Assembly (NCBI RefSeq): GCF_023283825.1
Contig: NZ_JAKILD010000019.1
Location: forward strand, 1 to 64,000
Source: Shewanella olleyana
GTDB taxonomy: Bacteria; Pseudomonadota; Gammaproteobacteria; Enterobacterales; Shewanellaceae
Reading direction: 5' to 3'
Length of the DNA stretch: 64,000 bases
The translations under genes and the position numbers were made by a program. Numbering within the stretch: position 1 is the stretch's first letter; each line of letters begins with the position of its first letter. Below, in pieces: positions 46,374 through 54,221 of the stretch. Under the pieces are notes generated by a model that ran no database searches, was not told where the DNA came from, and saw nothing but the letters and a program-made list of their open reading frames with translations.

Positions 46374-47271
46374 TTACAAGTGCGGCCAGAGCACCAATTA
46401 CAGGGGCTATGATATCTTTACCCTTATATGAGTCAAGTTTCCTATAGAGAGAATTGGTGATTTTGGTGTCATCTCAGGTAGTTTTGGATATTCTGGGGTA
46501 TTCTGGGTAAAAACTACACACTAACAACTTTTGCCCCCCTACCTACACAATGCCTACCATCTAAAACCATACTTCTGCTTATATACTGATAAGTCCTAAT
46601 TCATTCAATACTTACATATGAACCAGCCTCAAAAGCATGAAAACCTGTCTCTACCTCCTACATACCACTTGCCCCAAAACAGTGACTAGGTAATACTTTA
46701 GGTGGATTTAGCAGGAGGCGCTTTCTTAGGCTTATTCTGAGGCTCATACCTTTTTGGCAAGGGTATGAGCTTTTTTCTATCCAAAACCTAAAGGCAGAAT
46801 TTTTTATAATATTTTTGCTTAAGGGAAAAATACATAATCTAAGTATCACCTCACTATTTATACATATAGACGCTGAGCAGCGAAGTACCCCCCCCACCTA
46901 TATATGGTTAACAATTCAGCAGTGAATTGAGCAACTCTTTCAAACTCTTTACTAACAAGTCCTTAGACTCGTGTGACCATGGTCATGTTACTCACTTTAA
47001 TGTCTATAAATTGTAGAGTGCTTAAATGCAAATAGGCACAATGCGCTGAAATTTACATGCACCTGTTAGTAACTTGAATATAGGTGTTATAGCAGCATTT
47101 GGGCTACTAGCTTTCTGTTTGTGGGTCACAGTTACTTTAAAGATTTGAATGGGTGCTTGCCTAATCCAGATTGAAGAAAATACTCGACCAAAAGACAAAG
47201 AGACTGAGCTTTAACCAACTTAATAATTTATTAACCGTTACACCCTTTAATTCATAAAAGAGTCAGCATCA

Positions 47272-47817
47272 ATGAGAAAATTATTTATAGCAGCATCGGT
47301 ATTACTACTTACAGCATGTGGAGGGGGTGATGACAAAAGCGGATGCTCTTGGAATAACGAAGCAACTGAAACCGTGGATAACGTTAGCACCACTTATGAG
47401 TTCACAGAAAACACCTGCAATGAAATTGATTACGCCCAAGTAAGCACAGGCGACCATGCAGCAGCAGGGAAGGTGCTTGTGATTAGTAGTAGCAATCCAG
47501 ATGATAGACCAGAATATACTCACTTAGATAGTTACCAGCATCGTTACAACTATTCGAAGTCAACAGGTGAAATTCAGCAAATGTTCACCACCAATGTCTC
47601 TGGTAGCTCTTCGTGGGAAGTGGTGGTTTCAATAAAGTGGTTAATTAGTGAGCCTGACCGTGTAACTGCAACGGTTACCGACCCACTAAGTGAATACACA
47701 ACTTGGTATGCCGAAGGGTCTGAGCAGTGGGATGATTTCTTTAAATACGCTGATATAGAAATGAATCAAGCCAAGTATGAAGAAGCCATAAAGCACGCAA
47801 CAGTAACAATTAAATAA
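47272..47817 (+). CDS. Putative lipoprotein of the element
   Basis: The 181-aa precursor has a lipoprotein signal MRKLFIAASVLLLTACGGGDD with the lipobox LTAC near residue 16. The mature part is acidic and has two further cysteines (CSWNNEAT, FTENTCNE) that could form a disulfide. No family is recognised. It is first in a rightward run of three exported proteins, separated by 50-base gaps, that looks like accessory cargo of the element. Confidence 0.75.
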   Translation: MRKLFIAASVLLLTACGGGDDKSGCSWNNEATETVDNVSTTYEFTENTCNEIDYAQVSTGDHAAAGKVLVISSSNPDDRPEYTHLDSYQHRYNYSKSTGEIQQMFTTNVSGSSSWEVVVSIKWLISEPDRVTATVTDPLSEYTTWYAEGSEQWDDFFKYADIEMNQAKYEEAIKHATVTIK

Positions 47818-47866
47818 GCCCAAATAGGGTGGCACGCTTCACCCTTGTTCATAAAAGAGAGAAACC

Positions 47867-48328
47867 ATGAAACATTTATTAATCATCCTTGCTTTAGCCT
47901 TTACAGCTACAGGTTGTCAGTCAACTTATACACCATCGACTCAGGAGGAATTAGGCCTTCATGTGTACACTGACGCAACAATTAAGCAGTGCTATATTAG
48001 AGGGTTTACATCAGAGGATGTATTCCTTAAGTCTAGCGAGTATCGCAGATGGCTCACTGAGGATTACGAATTTACTCAAGAATCTAAGGATTTTATGGAT
48101 AGCATTCAAGAAGATGTGCAACAGTATATTGATGATGAACTGACTCTTGAATACTGTGCTGAAACGGCTGTTATATTTATGGAAGGGTGGAGCGACATGC
48201 AGCGCTATAAGCAGGCTACACGTGATGCGCTTCAAGGACTAATGGATGACCACAAGCAGCGCACACAACCAGCAACCGTGTGCAATTCCCAAGTGGTAGG
48301 TGGCAGTATAAGAACCACCTGTAAATAA
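47867..48328 (+). CDS. Putative lipoprotein of the element
   Basis: The 153-aa precursor has a signal MKHLLIILALAFTATGCQS with lipobox ATGC near residue 17. The mature protein is acidic and helical, with cysteines at ..IKQCYIRG, LEYCAET and two near the C-terminus that may form disulfides. No family is recognised. The leader MKHLLIIL is nearly identical to that of the next gene (MKHLIIILLAFAF), suggesting a common origin of their 5' ends. Confidence 0.72.
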   Translation: MKHLLIILALAFTATGCQSTYTPSTQEELGLHVYTDATIKQCYIRGFTSEDVFLKSSEYRRWLTEDYEFTQESKDFMDSIQEDVQQYIDDELTLEYCAETAVIFMEGWSDMQRYKQATRDALQGLMDDHKQRTQPATVCNSQVVGGSIRTTCK

Positions 48329-48374
48329 TTCATTAAAATAGGCGGCAGTAGTCGCCTAAACCGAAAAGTGAACT

Positions 48375-48821
48375 ATGAAACATTTAATTATCATCCTACT
48401 GGCATTCGCCTTCCATGTTAATGCTGACAATGAGCAATTTAAGATATGGGAGAAAGAGATTGAATCTGCAGAATTTGGTGAGCAATATAAACTTTATACC
48501 GAGGGTATGAAATTATTCTTGACCTTACCTGACTGGTTAAAATCTGAACTGAACAACAAGGTGGGGGGGGTAAGTCTGGCAGAATCAGGTACTCGAGCTA
48601 TTGGTGAGCTAGGTTGTGCTGGAGAGGTGAGGAAGCGTAATAAAGAGGATGGTCTATTTTTTACATCTACTAAAGTGCAGAGAAATAAAGATTATGATAT
48701 TTACTCATCGGTGCAGATGGTTGACCCTAAGGAACAGGAATTATTGGTTAAATATATTTACCTTAACATTTCTTTAAGCATGTTTTTAACAAAAGATTCG
48801 AATGTTTATTTCTGTGTTTAA
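48375..48821 (+). CDS. Putative secreted protein of the element
   Basis: The 148-aa precursor has a signal peptide MKHLIIILLAFAFHVNA cleaved near residue 17; there is no lipobox. The mature part has two cysteines (ELGCAGE and the C-terminal YFCV). At 48563-48570 a run of eight Gs lies inside the coding region; slippage there would shift the frame near codon 66. No family is recognised. Confidence 0.68.
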   Translation: MKHLIIILLAFAFHVNADNEQFKIWEKEIESAEFGEQYKLYTEGMKLFLTLPDWLKSELNNKVGGVSLAESGTRAIGELGCAGEVRKRNKEDGLFFTSTKVQRNKDYDIYSSVQMVDPKEQELLVKYIYLNISLSMFLTKDSNVYFCV

Positions 48822-48881
48822 GTCTTATTTTTGTCTCTGATATGTAATAAATGAATAAGGCGAAGTTAAGGATTAAGCCAG

Positions 48882-49049
48882 ATGGATGAAGCAACAAAGA
48901 TTTACCTAGACCATGTTGAAGGAGCAGCTAAGACGATTGATATTATCCGAGATTTATTAAAAGGATTGTCTGTTGCTGAAATAGTTAAGAAGTATGGAGT
49001 ACACAGAAGTAGAGTGTATAAAATCAAGACTGACTTTCTATCTGATTAA
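48882..49049 (+). CDS. Small helix-turn-helix protein beside attR
   Basis: A 55-codon ORF, MDEATKIYLDHVEGAAKTID..., with a clear HTH (LLKGLSVAEIVKKYGVHRSRVYKIK) like that of resolvases and transposases. It ends about 100 bases before the right end of the element and is followed by a terminator. SD is weak (AAGGATTAAG). Its place next to the attachment site makes it a candidate recombination directionality factor or control protein; that is inference only. Confidence 0.6.
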   Translation: MDEATKIYLDHVEGAAKTIDIIRDLLKGLSVAEIVKKYGVHRSRVYKIKTDFLSD

Positions 49050-49052
49050 ATA

Positions 49053-49087
49053 ATAGCCCTTGCTCTTATGAGTGAGGGTTTTTTTGT
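49053..49087 (+). terminator. Terminator near the right end of the element
   Basis: CCCTTGCTC pairs with GAGTGAGGG (two wobble pairs) around a TTAT loop, then seven Ts. It insulates the element from the downstream nucleotidase fragment. Confidence 0.8.
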
Positions 49088-49150
49088 GTGTATAACTTCC
49101 AAATATCCCCTAATTTAATCCACATTCAACAATCTAATACGTTTGGAACT

Positions 49151-49156
49151 CCAAAA
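49151..49156 (+). other. attR core (CCAAAA)
   Basis: Second copy of the six-base core, in the frame of the nucleotidase 3' part (Pro-Lys then IVNPENVENLAFTDP). Upstream the sequence is element DNA: the 21 residues before it have no counterpart in the paralogue. Confidence 0.85.
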
Positions 49157-50314
49157 ATTGTTAACCCTGAGAATGTTGAAAACTTAGCGTTTACCGACCC
49201 ACAAGAAGAACTACCGAAAGTATTAGCTGAAATTGAAGCCAATGAAGAAGTAGATATGGTATTTGCTGTGACTCATATGGGTCATTACGCAGATGGTAAC
49301 CATGGCACTGAAGCCGCTGGTGATGTGATGTTAGCGCGTTCAGTTGAAGAAGGTCAGTTACACGCAATTATTGGTGGTCATTCACAAAATCCAGTTTGTA
49401 TGGAAGGCGATGATTATGCTGACTTTAACCCTGGAGAAGAGTGTAAGCCAGATCAGCAAAATGGTACTTACATCATGCAAGCTCATGAATGGGGTAAGTA
49501 TGTTGGTCGTGCTGACTTTGAATACATGGATGGTGAGCTAACACTAGCGAACTACTCTTTAATCCCTATCAACTTGAAAGAAGAAGATGATAACGGCGAT
49601 TTAGTATTCATTACTGAAGAGATCGAAAAGAACCAAACAGTTTATGACATGCTTAAGCCTTACCAAGAGCGTGGACAAGAACTACTTGATGTAGTGATTT
49701 CTTACACTGATGGCAAGTTAGAAGGAGACCGTGAAGTTGTTCGTGTAGAACAAACTAACCTAGGTAATTTACTGACTACAGCTTATTCTGAGTTTGTGAC
49801 TCAAAACTTCAATGTTACAGCTGACTTTGGCGTCATGAATTCAGGTGGCGTTCGCGCATCAATTGCTGAAGGTGACATTTCTTACCGCGACGTACTGACA
49901 GTTCAACCTTTCGGAAACTTTGTTGCATACGTCACGATGACAGGTACCGAAGTTGAAGCATATTTGGCTGATATCGCTGTTAAGACAGGTGGCGGTTATC
50001 CACAATTAAATAAAGTTGCCATGGATGTTGATTGTGATGCAGGTACTGTAGATATCGCGAGCCTAGGCGGCCGTGCATTTGACTTAGATGAAAATTACAC
50101 CTTCTCAATGATTCACTTTAGTGCTGCTGGTGGTGATGATTACCCAGTGATTAATCAACACCCTAACTACATTGACACTCAGTTAACTGACGCTGCTGTA
50201 TTCCGTGAGTATTTTGTGGTTAATCCTGAAATCTCTGCTGAAGATTATGCGCCAGTAGATGGACAGTTAAACTTCTATCGTAATAATACTCTTGTTGGAA
50301 GTTGTGCTGAATAA
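49151..50314 (+). pseudogene. 5'-nucleotidase lipoprotein, 3' part
   Basis: Encodes the rest of the split gene: the second half of the metallophosphatase domain (ATHMGH-type VTHMGHYAD, GGHSQNPVC) and the whole C-terminal nucleotidase domain (NSGGVRASIAEGDISYRD, QPFGNFVAY, FSAAGGDDYP). The open frame starts upstream in element DNA at 49088, but without a promoter or signal peptide the product could not be exported. Fused to codons 1-185 it makes 570 aa, against 567 for the paralogue. No decay is seen. Confidence 0.9.
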
Positions 50315-50351
50315 GCTATAACAATAAAACTATTGTTTAGATAATGGTTGA

Positions 50352-50382
50352 ACAAAAGGTAGCTTAGGCTACCTTTTTTATT
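50352..50382 (+). terminator. Terminator of the split nucleotidase gene
   Basis: AAAGGTAGC pairs with GCTACCTTT around TTAG and is followed by TTTTATT, about 40 bases after the stop. Confidence 0.85.
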
Positions 50383-50466
50383 GCTTAAATGCCTGCAAAA
50401 TATAAGGGTTAACGAGTTAAATTGTTTCAGTTAAGATAGCGGCAAGAAATAATAAAGGATTAAACT

Positions 50467-51147
50467 ATGCCGTCTGCAACAACCGCACTAGAACGTATCA
50501 CTATAGAACCTACCACTTCAGCTACAGCTTGTGTTATATGGCTTCATGGTCTTGGAGACTCAGGAGCAGGTTTTGCGCCAGTAGTGCCTGTTTTAGGTTT
50601 ACCGCAAAACCATTCTATTCGTTTTATTTTCCCCCATGCACCAGAGCAAGCTGTGACGATTAACGGTGGTTATATCATGCGATCTTGGTATGACATCAAA
50701 AGTATGGATCTTCACGACCGAGCGGATATCAAAGGGGTTCTGGATTCTGAACAAGCAGTTAAAGCACTGATCAATGAGCAGATAGCAGCAGGTATTTCAG
50801 CTGAAAACATTATATTGGCTGGCTTTAGCCAAGGCGGGGTAATGAGCTTGTTTAGTGGATTACGCTTTGAGCATAAACTCGCAGGGATTATGGCGTTATC
50901 TTGTTACTTACCTGCAGGCGAAAGCTTACCTGAGGAGTTACACCCAGCTAATGCGAGTACTCCAATATTGCAACACCATGGTGAGCAAGACGAAGTGGTG
51001 CCATTATTTGCTGGTAAAATGGCTTATGATGCGTTAATTACCGCAGGCTATAACTCTAGCTGGAAAACATACCCAATGCCGCATAGTGTTATTCCAGAGC
51101 AATTACATGAAATTGGTCAATGGATAGCAAATAAATTAACCCGCTAG
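50467..51147 (+). CDS. Alpha/beta hydrolase, carboxylesterase/phospholipase family
   Basis: The 226-aa protein has the esterase pattern: VIWLHGLGDSGAGFAPVVP near residue 21, RFIFPHAPEQAVTINGG, the nucleophile in LAGFSQGGVMS near residue 122, the acid in GEQDEVVP near residue 176 and the catalytic histidine in PMPHSV near residue 208. It matches the carboxylesterase 2/YpfH-like group that hydrolyses short acyl esters. There is no signal peptide. Substrate unknown. Confidence 0.88.
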   Translation: MPSATTALERITIEPTTSATACVIWLHGLGDSGAGFAPVVPVLGLPQNHSIRFIFPHAPEQAVTINGGYIMRSWYDIKSMDLHDRADIKGVLDSEQAVKALINEQIAAGISAENIILAGFSQGGVMSLFSGLRFEHKLAGIMALSCYLPAGESLPEELHPANASTPILQHHGEQDEVVPLFAGKMAYDALITAGYNSSWKTYPMPHSVIPEQLHEIGQWIANKLTR

Positions 51148-51318
51148 TTGTTCGGCAGTTAGTACAATTGGCTGTCTAGTTTCATTATATTTAAGTTCAA
51201 ATAATTGCCGTATAATTATAAGCTTAGCTTGAGCGTTTTTTAGTCGTTGTAAGCTAAGCTTTATTTCTTCCTCTACTTTGCTAAACCGCTTACCCTGCTT
51301 GTTTTTCTTACCGCACAA
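51136..51318 (-). CDS. Possible small basic coiled-coil protein
   Basis: A leftward 60-codon ORF that overlaps the esterase end by 12 bases. It has a protein-like composition (basic start KKNKQGKRFSKVEEEIKLSLQRLKNAQAK, heptad-like), but it begins with TTG and has no good SD. It could be real or a chance frame. The remaining bases to 51468 hold nothing else. Confidence 0.3.
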   Translation of the reverse strand: MCGKKNKQGKRFSKVEEEIKLSLQRLKNAQAKLIIIRQLFELKYNETRQPIVLTAEQLAG

Positions 51319-51468
51319 TCAAGCCTGAGTATGTAACTGTAAACTATTGTTATTTATGACTTTGGTTTCAAAAAATTGACATATATTGCTGGTATTTTGT
51401 TAAGATCCTTGCCAATTTATGTGAATCCAATATATGAGCGATACATTGTAGAGGCTCAGATCTCAGTT

Positions 51469-51496
51469 AGAATACGGATAGAATACGGATAGAATA
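51469..51496 (+). repeat. 11-bp tandem repeat at a start site
   Basis: AGAATACGGAT occurs at 51469-51479 and 51480-51490, followed by the first six bases of a third copy and then the ATG at 51497. The second copy supplies the GGAT that acts as SD. Copy number change would move or duplicate the SD. Confidence 0.85.
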
Positions 51497-53200
51497 ATGA
51501 TAAGAAATACTCCGAAGCAATCACGGATAACTCTGGGCTTAAGTTTAGTTGTCGCGACAGTAAGCTTAATGAGTCTCAGTGGCTGTGAACAGCGTCCAAC
51601 CTGTGATGACGATAACTGCACTAAATTTACCGTGCTGCATACCAATGACAATCATGGTCGTTTCTGGCAAAACAAAGCGGGTGAAGCGGGTATGGCTGCT
51701 CGCTTTACTGTTATTGATGGCATTCGCAAAGAAGTAGAGCAGCAAGGTGGTTATACCTTGGTATTGTCAGGTGGTGACATTAATACAGGTGTACCAGAGT
51801 CAGATCTACAAAAAGCAGTACCTGATTTTATTGGCATGAATATGATTGGTTATGATGCAATGGCTGTGGGTAATCATGAGTTCGATAATCCACTCTCGGT
51901 TTTAGATGAGCAGGCTGAGTTAGCTAATTTTCCGATGCTTGCGGCTAATATCTACCGAAAAGATACTAATGAAAGATACTTTGACCCTTACAAGGTATTT
52001 AAGTTAGGCAATATCAATATAGCAGTCGTGGGCTTAACCACGGATGACACCCCAAAATTGACTAACCCATTGCATACTGATTCTTTGTTATTTACCAATC
52101 CCATTGATGAAATGAAAAAGCTATTACCAGAGCTTAACGCTGATGACAGTATTGAACTGGTATTTGCGGCAACTCATATGGGTCATTATCAAAATGGCGA
52201 GTTTGGAAGTAATGCGCCTGGTGATGTGACGATGGCAAGAGCTTTGAATGAAGGTGATTTAGATGCCATCATTGGTGGCCATTCTCAAAATCCAGTGTGC
52301 ATGAGCGGTCGTAAAAGTGAATATGATAAGGACTTTAAGCCGGGTGATTCTTGCCGCCCAGATAAACAAAATGGTACCTATATCATGCAGGCCCACGAAT
52401 GGGGACGTTATGTAGGACGTGCTGATTTTGAGTATATTAATGGCGAGCTGTATTTAATTGATTATCAATTAATTCCAGTTAACTTGAAACGAATGGCTTT
52501 TGGTAAAAAGTTAGCATGGCCAGTAGGTGAGCCGATAGAACGAAATGCAGATGTTGAGGCTGCTTTGTTACCTTATCAAGAAAAGGGCAGTGCTGAGCTT
52601 GACGTGATTATTGGACGTGTTGATGGCCTATTACAAGGTGACCGTAAAGTGGTACGTGCACAGCAAACTAACCTAGGTCGGTTAATTGCTAAAGTTCACA
52701 GCGAGAAAGTACGTGCCGACTTCGGCATTATGAATTCAGGTGGGGTCCGTGCATCTATTCAAGCTGGTGAAGTGGCTTATCGTGATGTTTTAACAGTGCA
52801 ACCTTTTTCAAATACGATCGGTTTAGCTGAAATGTCAGGTGAAAAATTAGTTAAGTATTTATCGAAAGTGGCGACAAATACCCGTACCAGTGGCGCATAT
52901 GCACAGTTTTATGGGATTGATATGACGGTGAAGTGCCGCGATCAAGATGTTGAAATACACAGCATTAATAATCAACCCTTTGATATTAATGCCCAATATA
53001 CTTTCTCTATTCCAAGTTTTAGTGCTGCTGGTGGTGACAACTATCCTAAGATTAATATTTTAGAAGCAGGCTATGTTGATGCTATTGAGTTGTATGACTA
53101 CATAAAACACAAACAGCAAATTAATATTGCTGATTATGCGCCTAACGGAGAGCTAAAGTTTGAGCAATCTAAGAGTAGTTTGGGCTGCAGTATCTACTAA
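51497..53200 (+). CDS. 5'-nucleotidase/metallophosphatase lipoprotein (intact paralogue)
   Basis: The 567-aa precursor has a signal with lipobox SLSGC near residue 30. The metallophosphatase domain carries HTNDNHGRFW, GGDINTGVPES, GNHEFDNP, ATHMGHYQ and GGHSQNPV; the C-terminal nucleotidase domain includes NSGGVRASIQAGEVAYRD and SFSAAGGDNYP. It should hydrolyse extracellular nucleotides to nucleosides and phosphate. It lies 1.2 kb downstream of the split copy, which is closely similar in every block, so the pair looks like a tandem duplication. A terminator follows. Confidence 0.9.
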   Translation: MIRNTPKQSRITLGLSLVVATVSLMSLSGCEQRPTCDDDNCTKFTVLHTNDNHGRFWQNKAGEAGMAARFTVIDGIRKEVEQQGGYTLVLSGGDINTGVPESDLQKAVPDFIGMNMIGYDAMAVGNHEFDNPLSVLDEQAELANFPMLAANIYRKDTNERYFDPYKVFKLGNINIAVVGLTTDDTPKLTNPLHTDSLLFTNPIDEMKKLLPELNADDSIELVFAATHMGHYQNGEFGSNAPGDVTMARALNEGDLDAIIGGHSQNPVCMSGRKSEYDKDFKPGDSCRPDKQNGTYIMQAHEWGRYVGRADFEYINGELYLIDYQLIPVNLKRMAFGKKLAWPVGEPIERNADVEAALLPYQEKGSAELDVIIGRVDGLLQGDRKVVRAQQTNLGRLIAKVHSEKVRADFGIMNSGGVRASIQAGEVAYRDVLTVQPFSNTIGLAEMSGEKLVKYLSKVATNTRTSGAYAQFYGIDMTVKCRDQDVEIHSINNQPFDINAQYTFSIPSFSAAGGDNYPKINILEAGYVDAIELYDYIKHKQQINIADYAPNGELKFEQSKSSLGCSIY

Positions 53201-53237
53201 TTTAGATTTGAAATTATCAAATTTAATCAGATAAAAA

Positions 53238-53268
53238 CGAAAGGCAATCGCAAGGTTGCCTTTTTATT
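53238..53268 (+). terminator. Terminator of the intact nucleotidase gene
   Basis: AAAGGCAA (53240-53247) pairs with TTGCCTTT (53256-53263) and is followed by T-rich sequence. Confidence 0.85.
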
Positions 53269-53354
53269 TGGGAAAAAATAATTATTTAAGTTGATTAATT
53301 TCAATAGCTTATTAAAAACCCCTTAAAATAATTCAAATTAATTTACGCTTTTTA

Positions 53355-53382
53355 CTTGAAAATAAAATTATCGTTCTCATAT
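53355..53382 (+). promoter_or_regulatory. Sigma-32-like heat-shock promoter of hsp20
   Basis: CTTGAAA at 53355-53361, a 14-base spacer and CTCATAT at 53376-53382 match the heat-shock consensus CTTGAAA-N13/14-CCCATNT. It would start a transcript near 53390 with a leader of about 113 bases. Confidence 0.75.
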
Positions 53383-53475
53383 CTAGTTATAAGTTAGGCA
53401 CGCTCAATAGAGGGTCTAACTTACATTACGCCGCAAGGGTAATGACCAACGCCAATAATGGCATATTATTTTTTA

Positions 53476-53499
53476 CATATTGCTTTAGACAAGGATATG
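53476..53499 (+). promoter_or_regulatory. ROSE-type RNA thermometer hairpin
   Basis: In the leader RNA, CAUAUUGCU (53476-53484) pairs with AGGAUAUG (53492-53499) leaving one bulged G, which is the arrangement of ROSE elements of small heat-shock genes (UUGCU against the SD AGGA). It hides the SD at low temperature. Three further stem-loops precede it (AAGTTAG/CTAACTT near 53388, CATTAC/GTAATG near 53424, GCCA/TGGC near 53451). Confidence 0.75.
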
Positions 53500-53502
53500 A
53501 AC

Positions 53503-53964
53503 ATGCGCAAATTTAACTTAACTCCAGATTTAACTCCTTTATACCGTAGTGCGATTGGTTTTGATCGCTTAGCAAAAATGGCTGAGCACGCCGCAGTACA
53601 AAATGGTAATACAGGATACCCTCCTTATAACATCGAATTACTTGGCGAAAATCGTTATCGCATCACAATGGCTGTTGCAGGTTTCACCATGGATGAGCTT
53701 GATATCACTAGCGAAGGTGACAAGTTACTCGTCAAAGGCAGTAAAGTCGCTGCAGTAAACGATGAACGTAAATACTTACATCAAGGTATTGCTGAACGCG
53801 GATTCGAACGAACTTTCCAGTTAGCTGATCACGTAAATGTTGTGGGAGCAGACTTAGAAAATGGCCTATTAAATATTGAATTAGTTCGTGAAATTCCTGA
53901 AGCAATGAAAGCACGTAAGATTCAAATCAATAGTGCTAACGTAAACAATACCATCGAAAGCTAA
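53503..53964 (+). CDS. Small heat-shock protein Hsp20 (IbpA-like)
   Basis: ATP-independent holdase of the alpha-crystallin family. The start at 53503 ([23 protein letters not shown]) matches the IbpA N-terminus and lies eight bases after AAGGA; a start at 53497 is too close to the SD. The 153-aa protein has the domain core ([29 protein letters not shown] ... [17 protein letters not shown] ... [16 protein letters not shown]). It is controlled at two levels: heat-shock promoter and RNA thermometer. Confidence 0.92.
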   Translation: MRKFNLTPDLTPLYRSAIGFDRLAKMAEHAAVQNGNTGYPPYNIELLGENRYRITMAVAGFTMDELDITSEGDKLLVKGSKVAAVNDERKYLHQGIAERGFERTFQLADHVNVVGADLENGLLNIELVREIPEAMKARKIQINSANVNNTIES

Positions 53965-54120
53965 CCTTTCGACGCTATCTCTTACTCATTGTCATTAGAG
54001 GTTGTTGATGGTGAGAGATGGCAAAACCTTGCAAGACATTAGTTTGACTGTGTTATTTGATTTTCCTATGCACTCATCATGCGCATCAATAGCACAGGTT
54101 TCACATCTCCCCTGATTATT

Positions 54121-54158
54121 TTGCCCAACGAGAATCAATTTCCTTGTTGGGCTTTTTA
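54121..54158 (+). terminator. Terminator of hsp20
   Basis: GCCCAAC (54123-54129) pairs with GTTGGGC (54146-54152) and is followed by TTTTTAG. Confidence 0.75.
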
Positions 54159-54177
54159 GTTTCGCGACTCTTCGATT

Positions 54178-54212
54178 TTCAAACTTCAAACTTCAAACTT
54201 CACACTTCAATC
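54178..54212. repeat. Heptanucleotide repeat TTCAAAC, five units
   Basis: Three perfect TTCAAAC units (54178-54198) are followed by TTCACAC and TTCAATC, between the hsp20 terminator and the soxR stop codon. Such short repeats vary in number easily; here it lies outside genes. Confidence 0.8.
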
Positions 54213-54221
54213 ATCACTTTG

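Larger units (their letters stand above)
45661..47271. other. Mostly noncoding region before the virion and cargo genes
   Basis: About 1.6 kb with one possible small ORF (45992-46195). It holds hairpins AACCCTT/AAGGGTT near 45781 and CTCCTCC/GGGGAGG near 45918, the 12-mer GAGGGCAAATCT at 45838 shared with 37020, a long-loop stem near 46325-46370, and a run of eight Cs near 46888. The promoter for the leftward virion genes must lie at its left side. Nothing else is identified. Confidence 0.4.
32781..49156. mobile_element. 16.4-kb serine-recombinase integrative element inserted in a nucleotidase gene
   Basis: The limits come from the split gene: codon phase is kept on both sides and the CCAAAA at 32775-32780 recurs at 49151-49156. 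In order it carries a large serine recombinase, a membrane protein, leftward regulators, a repeat-rich control region, small rightward early genes, two leftward phage ejection-type genes, three exported proteins and a small HTH protein. No portal, capsid, terminase, tail or lysin gene is visible. It could be a phage satellite, a reduced prophage or another integrative island. The clean, in-frame ends suggest that it is recent and may still excise. Confidence 0.92.

Noticed and set aside
46658..46897. 79-codon leftward frame in the element
   Set aside because: It runs through a homopolymer C tract and a hairpin, has no SD and an unlikely composition.
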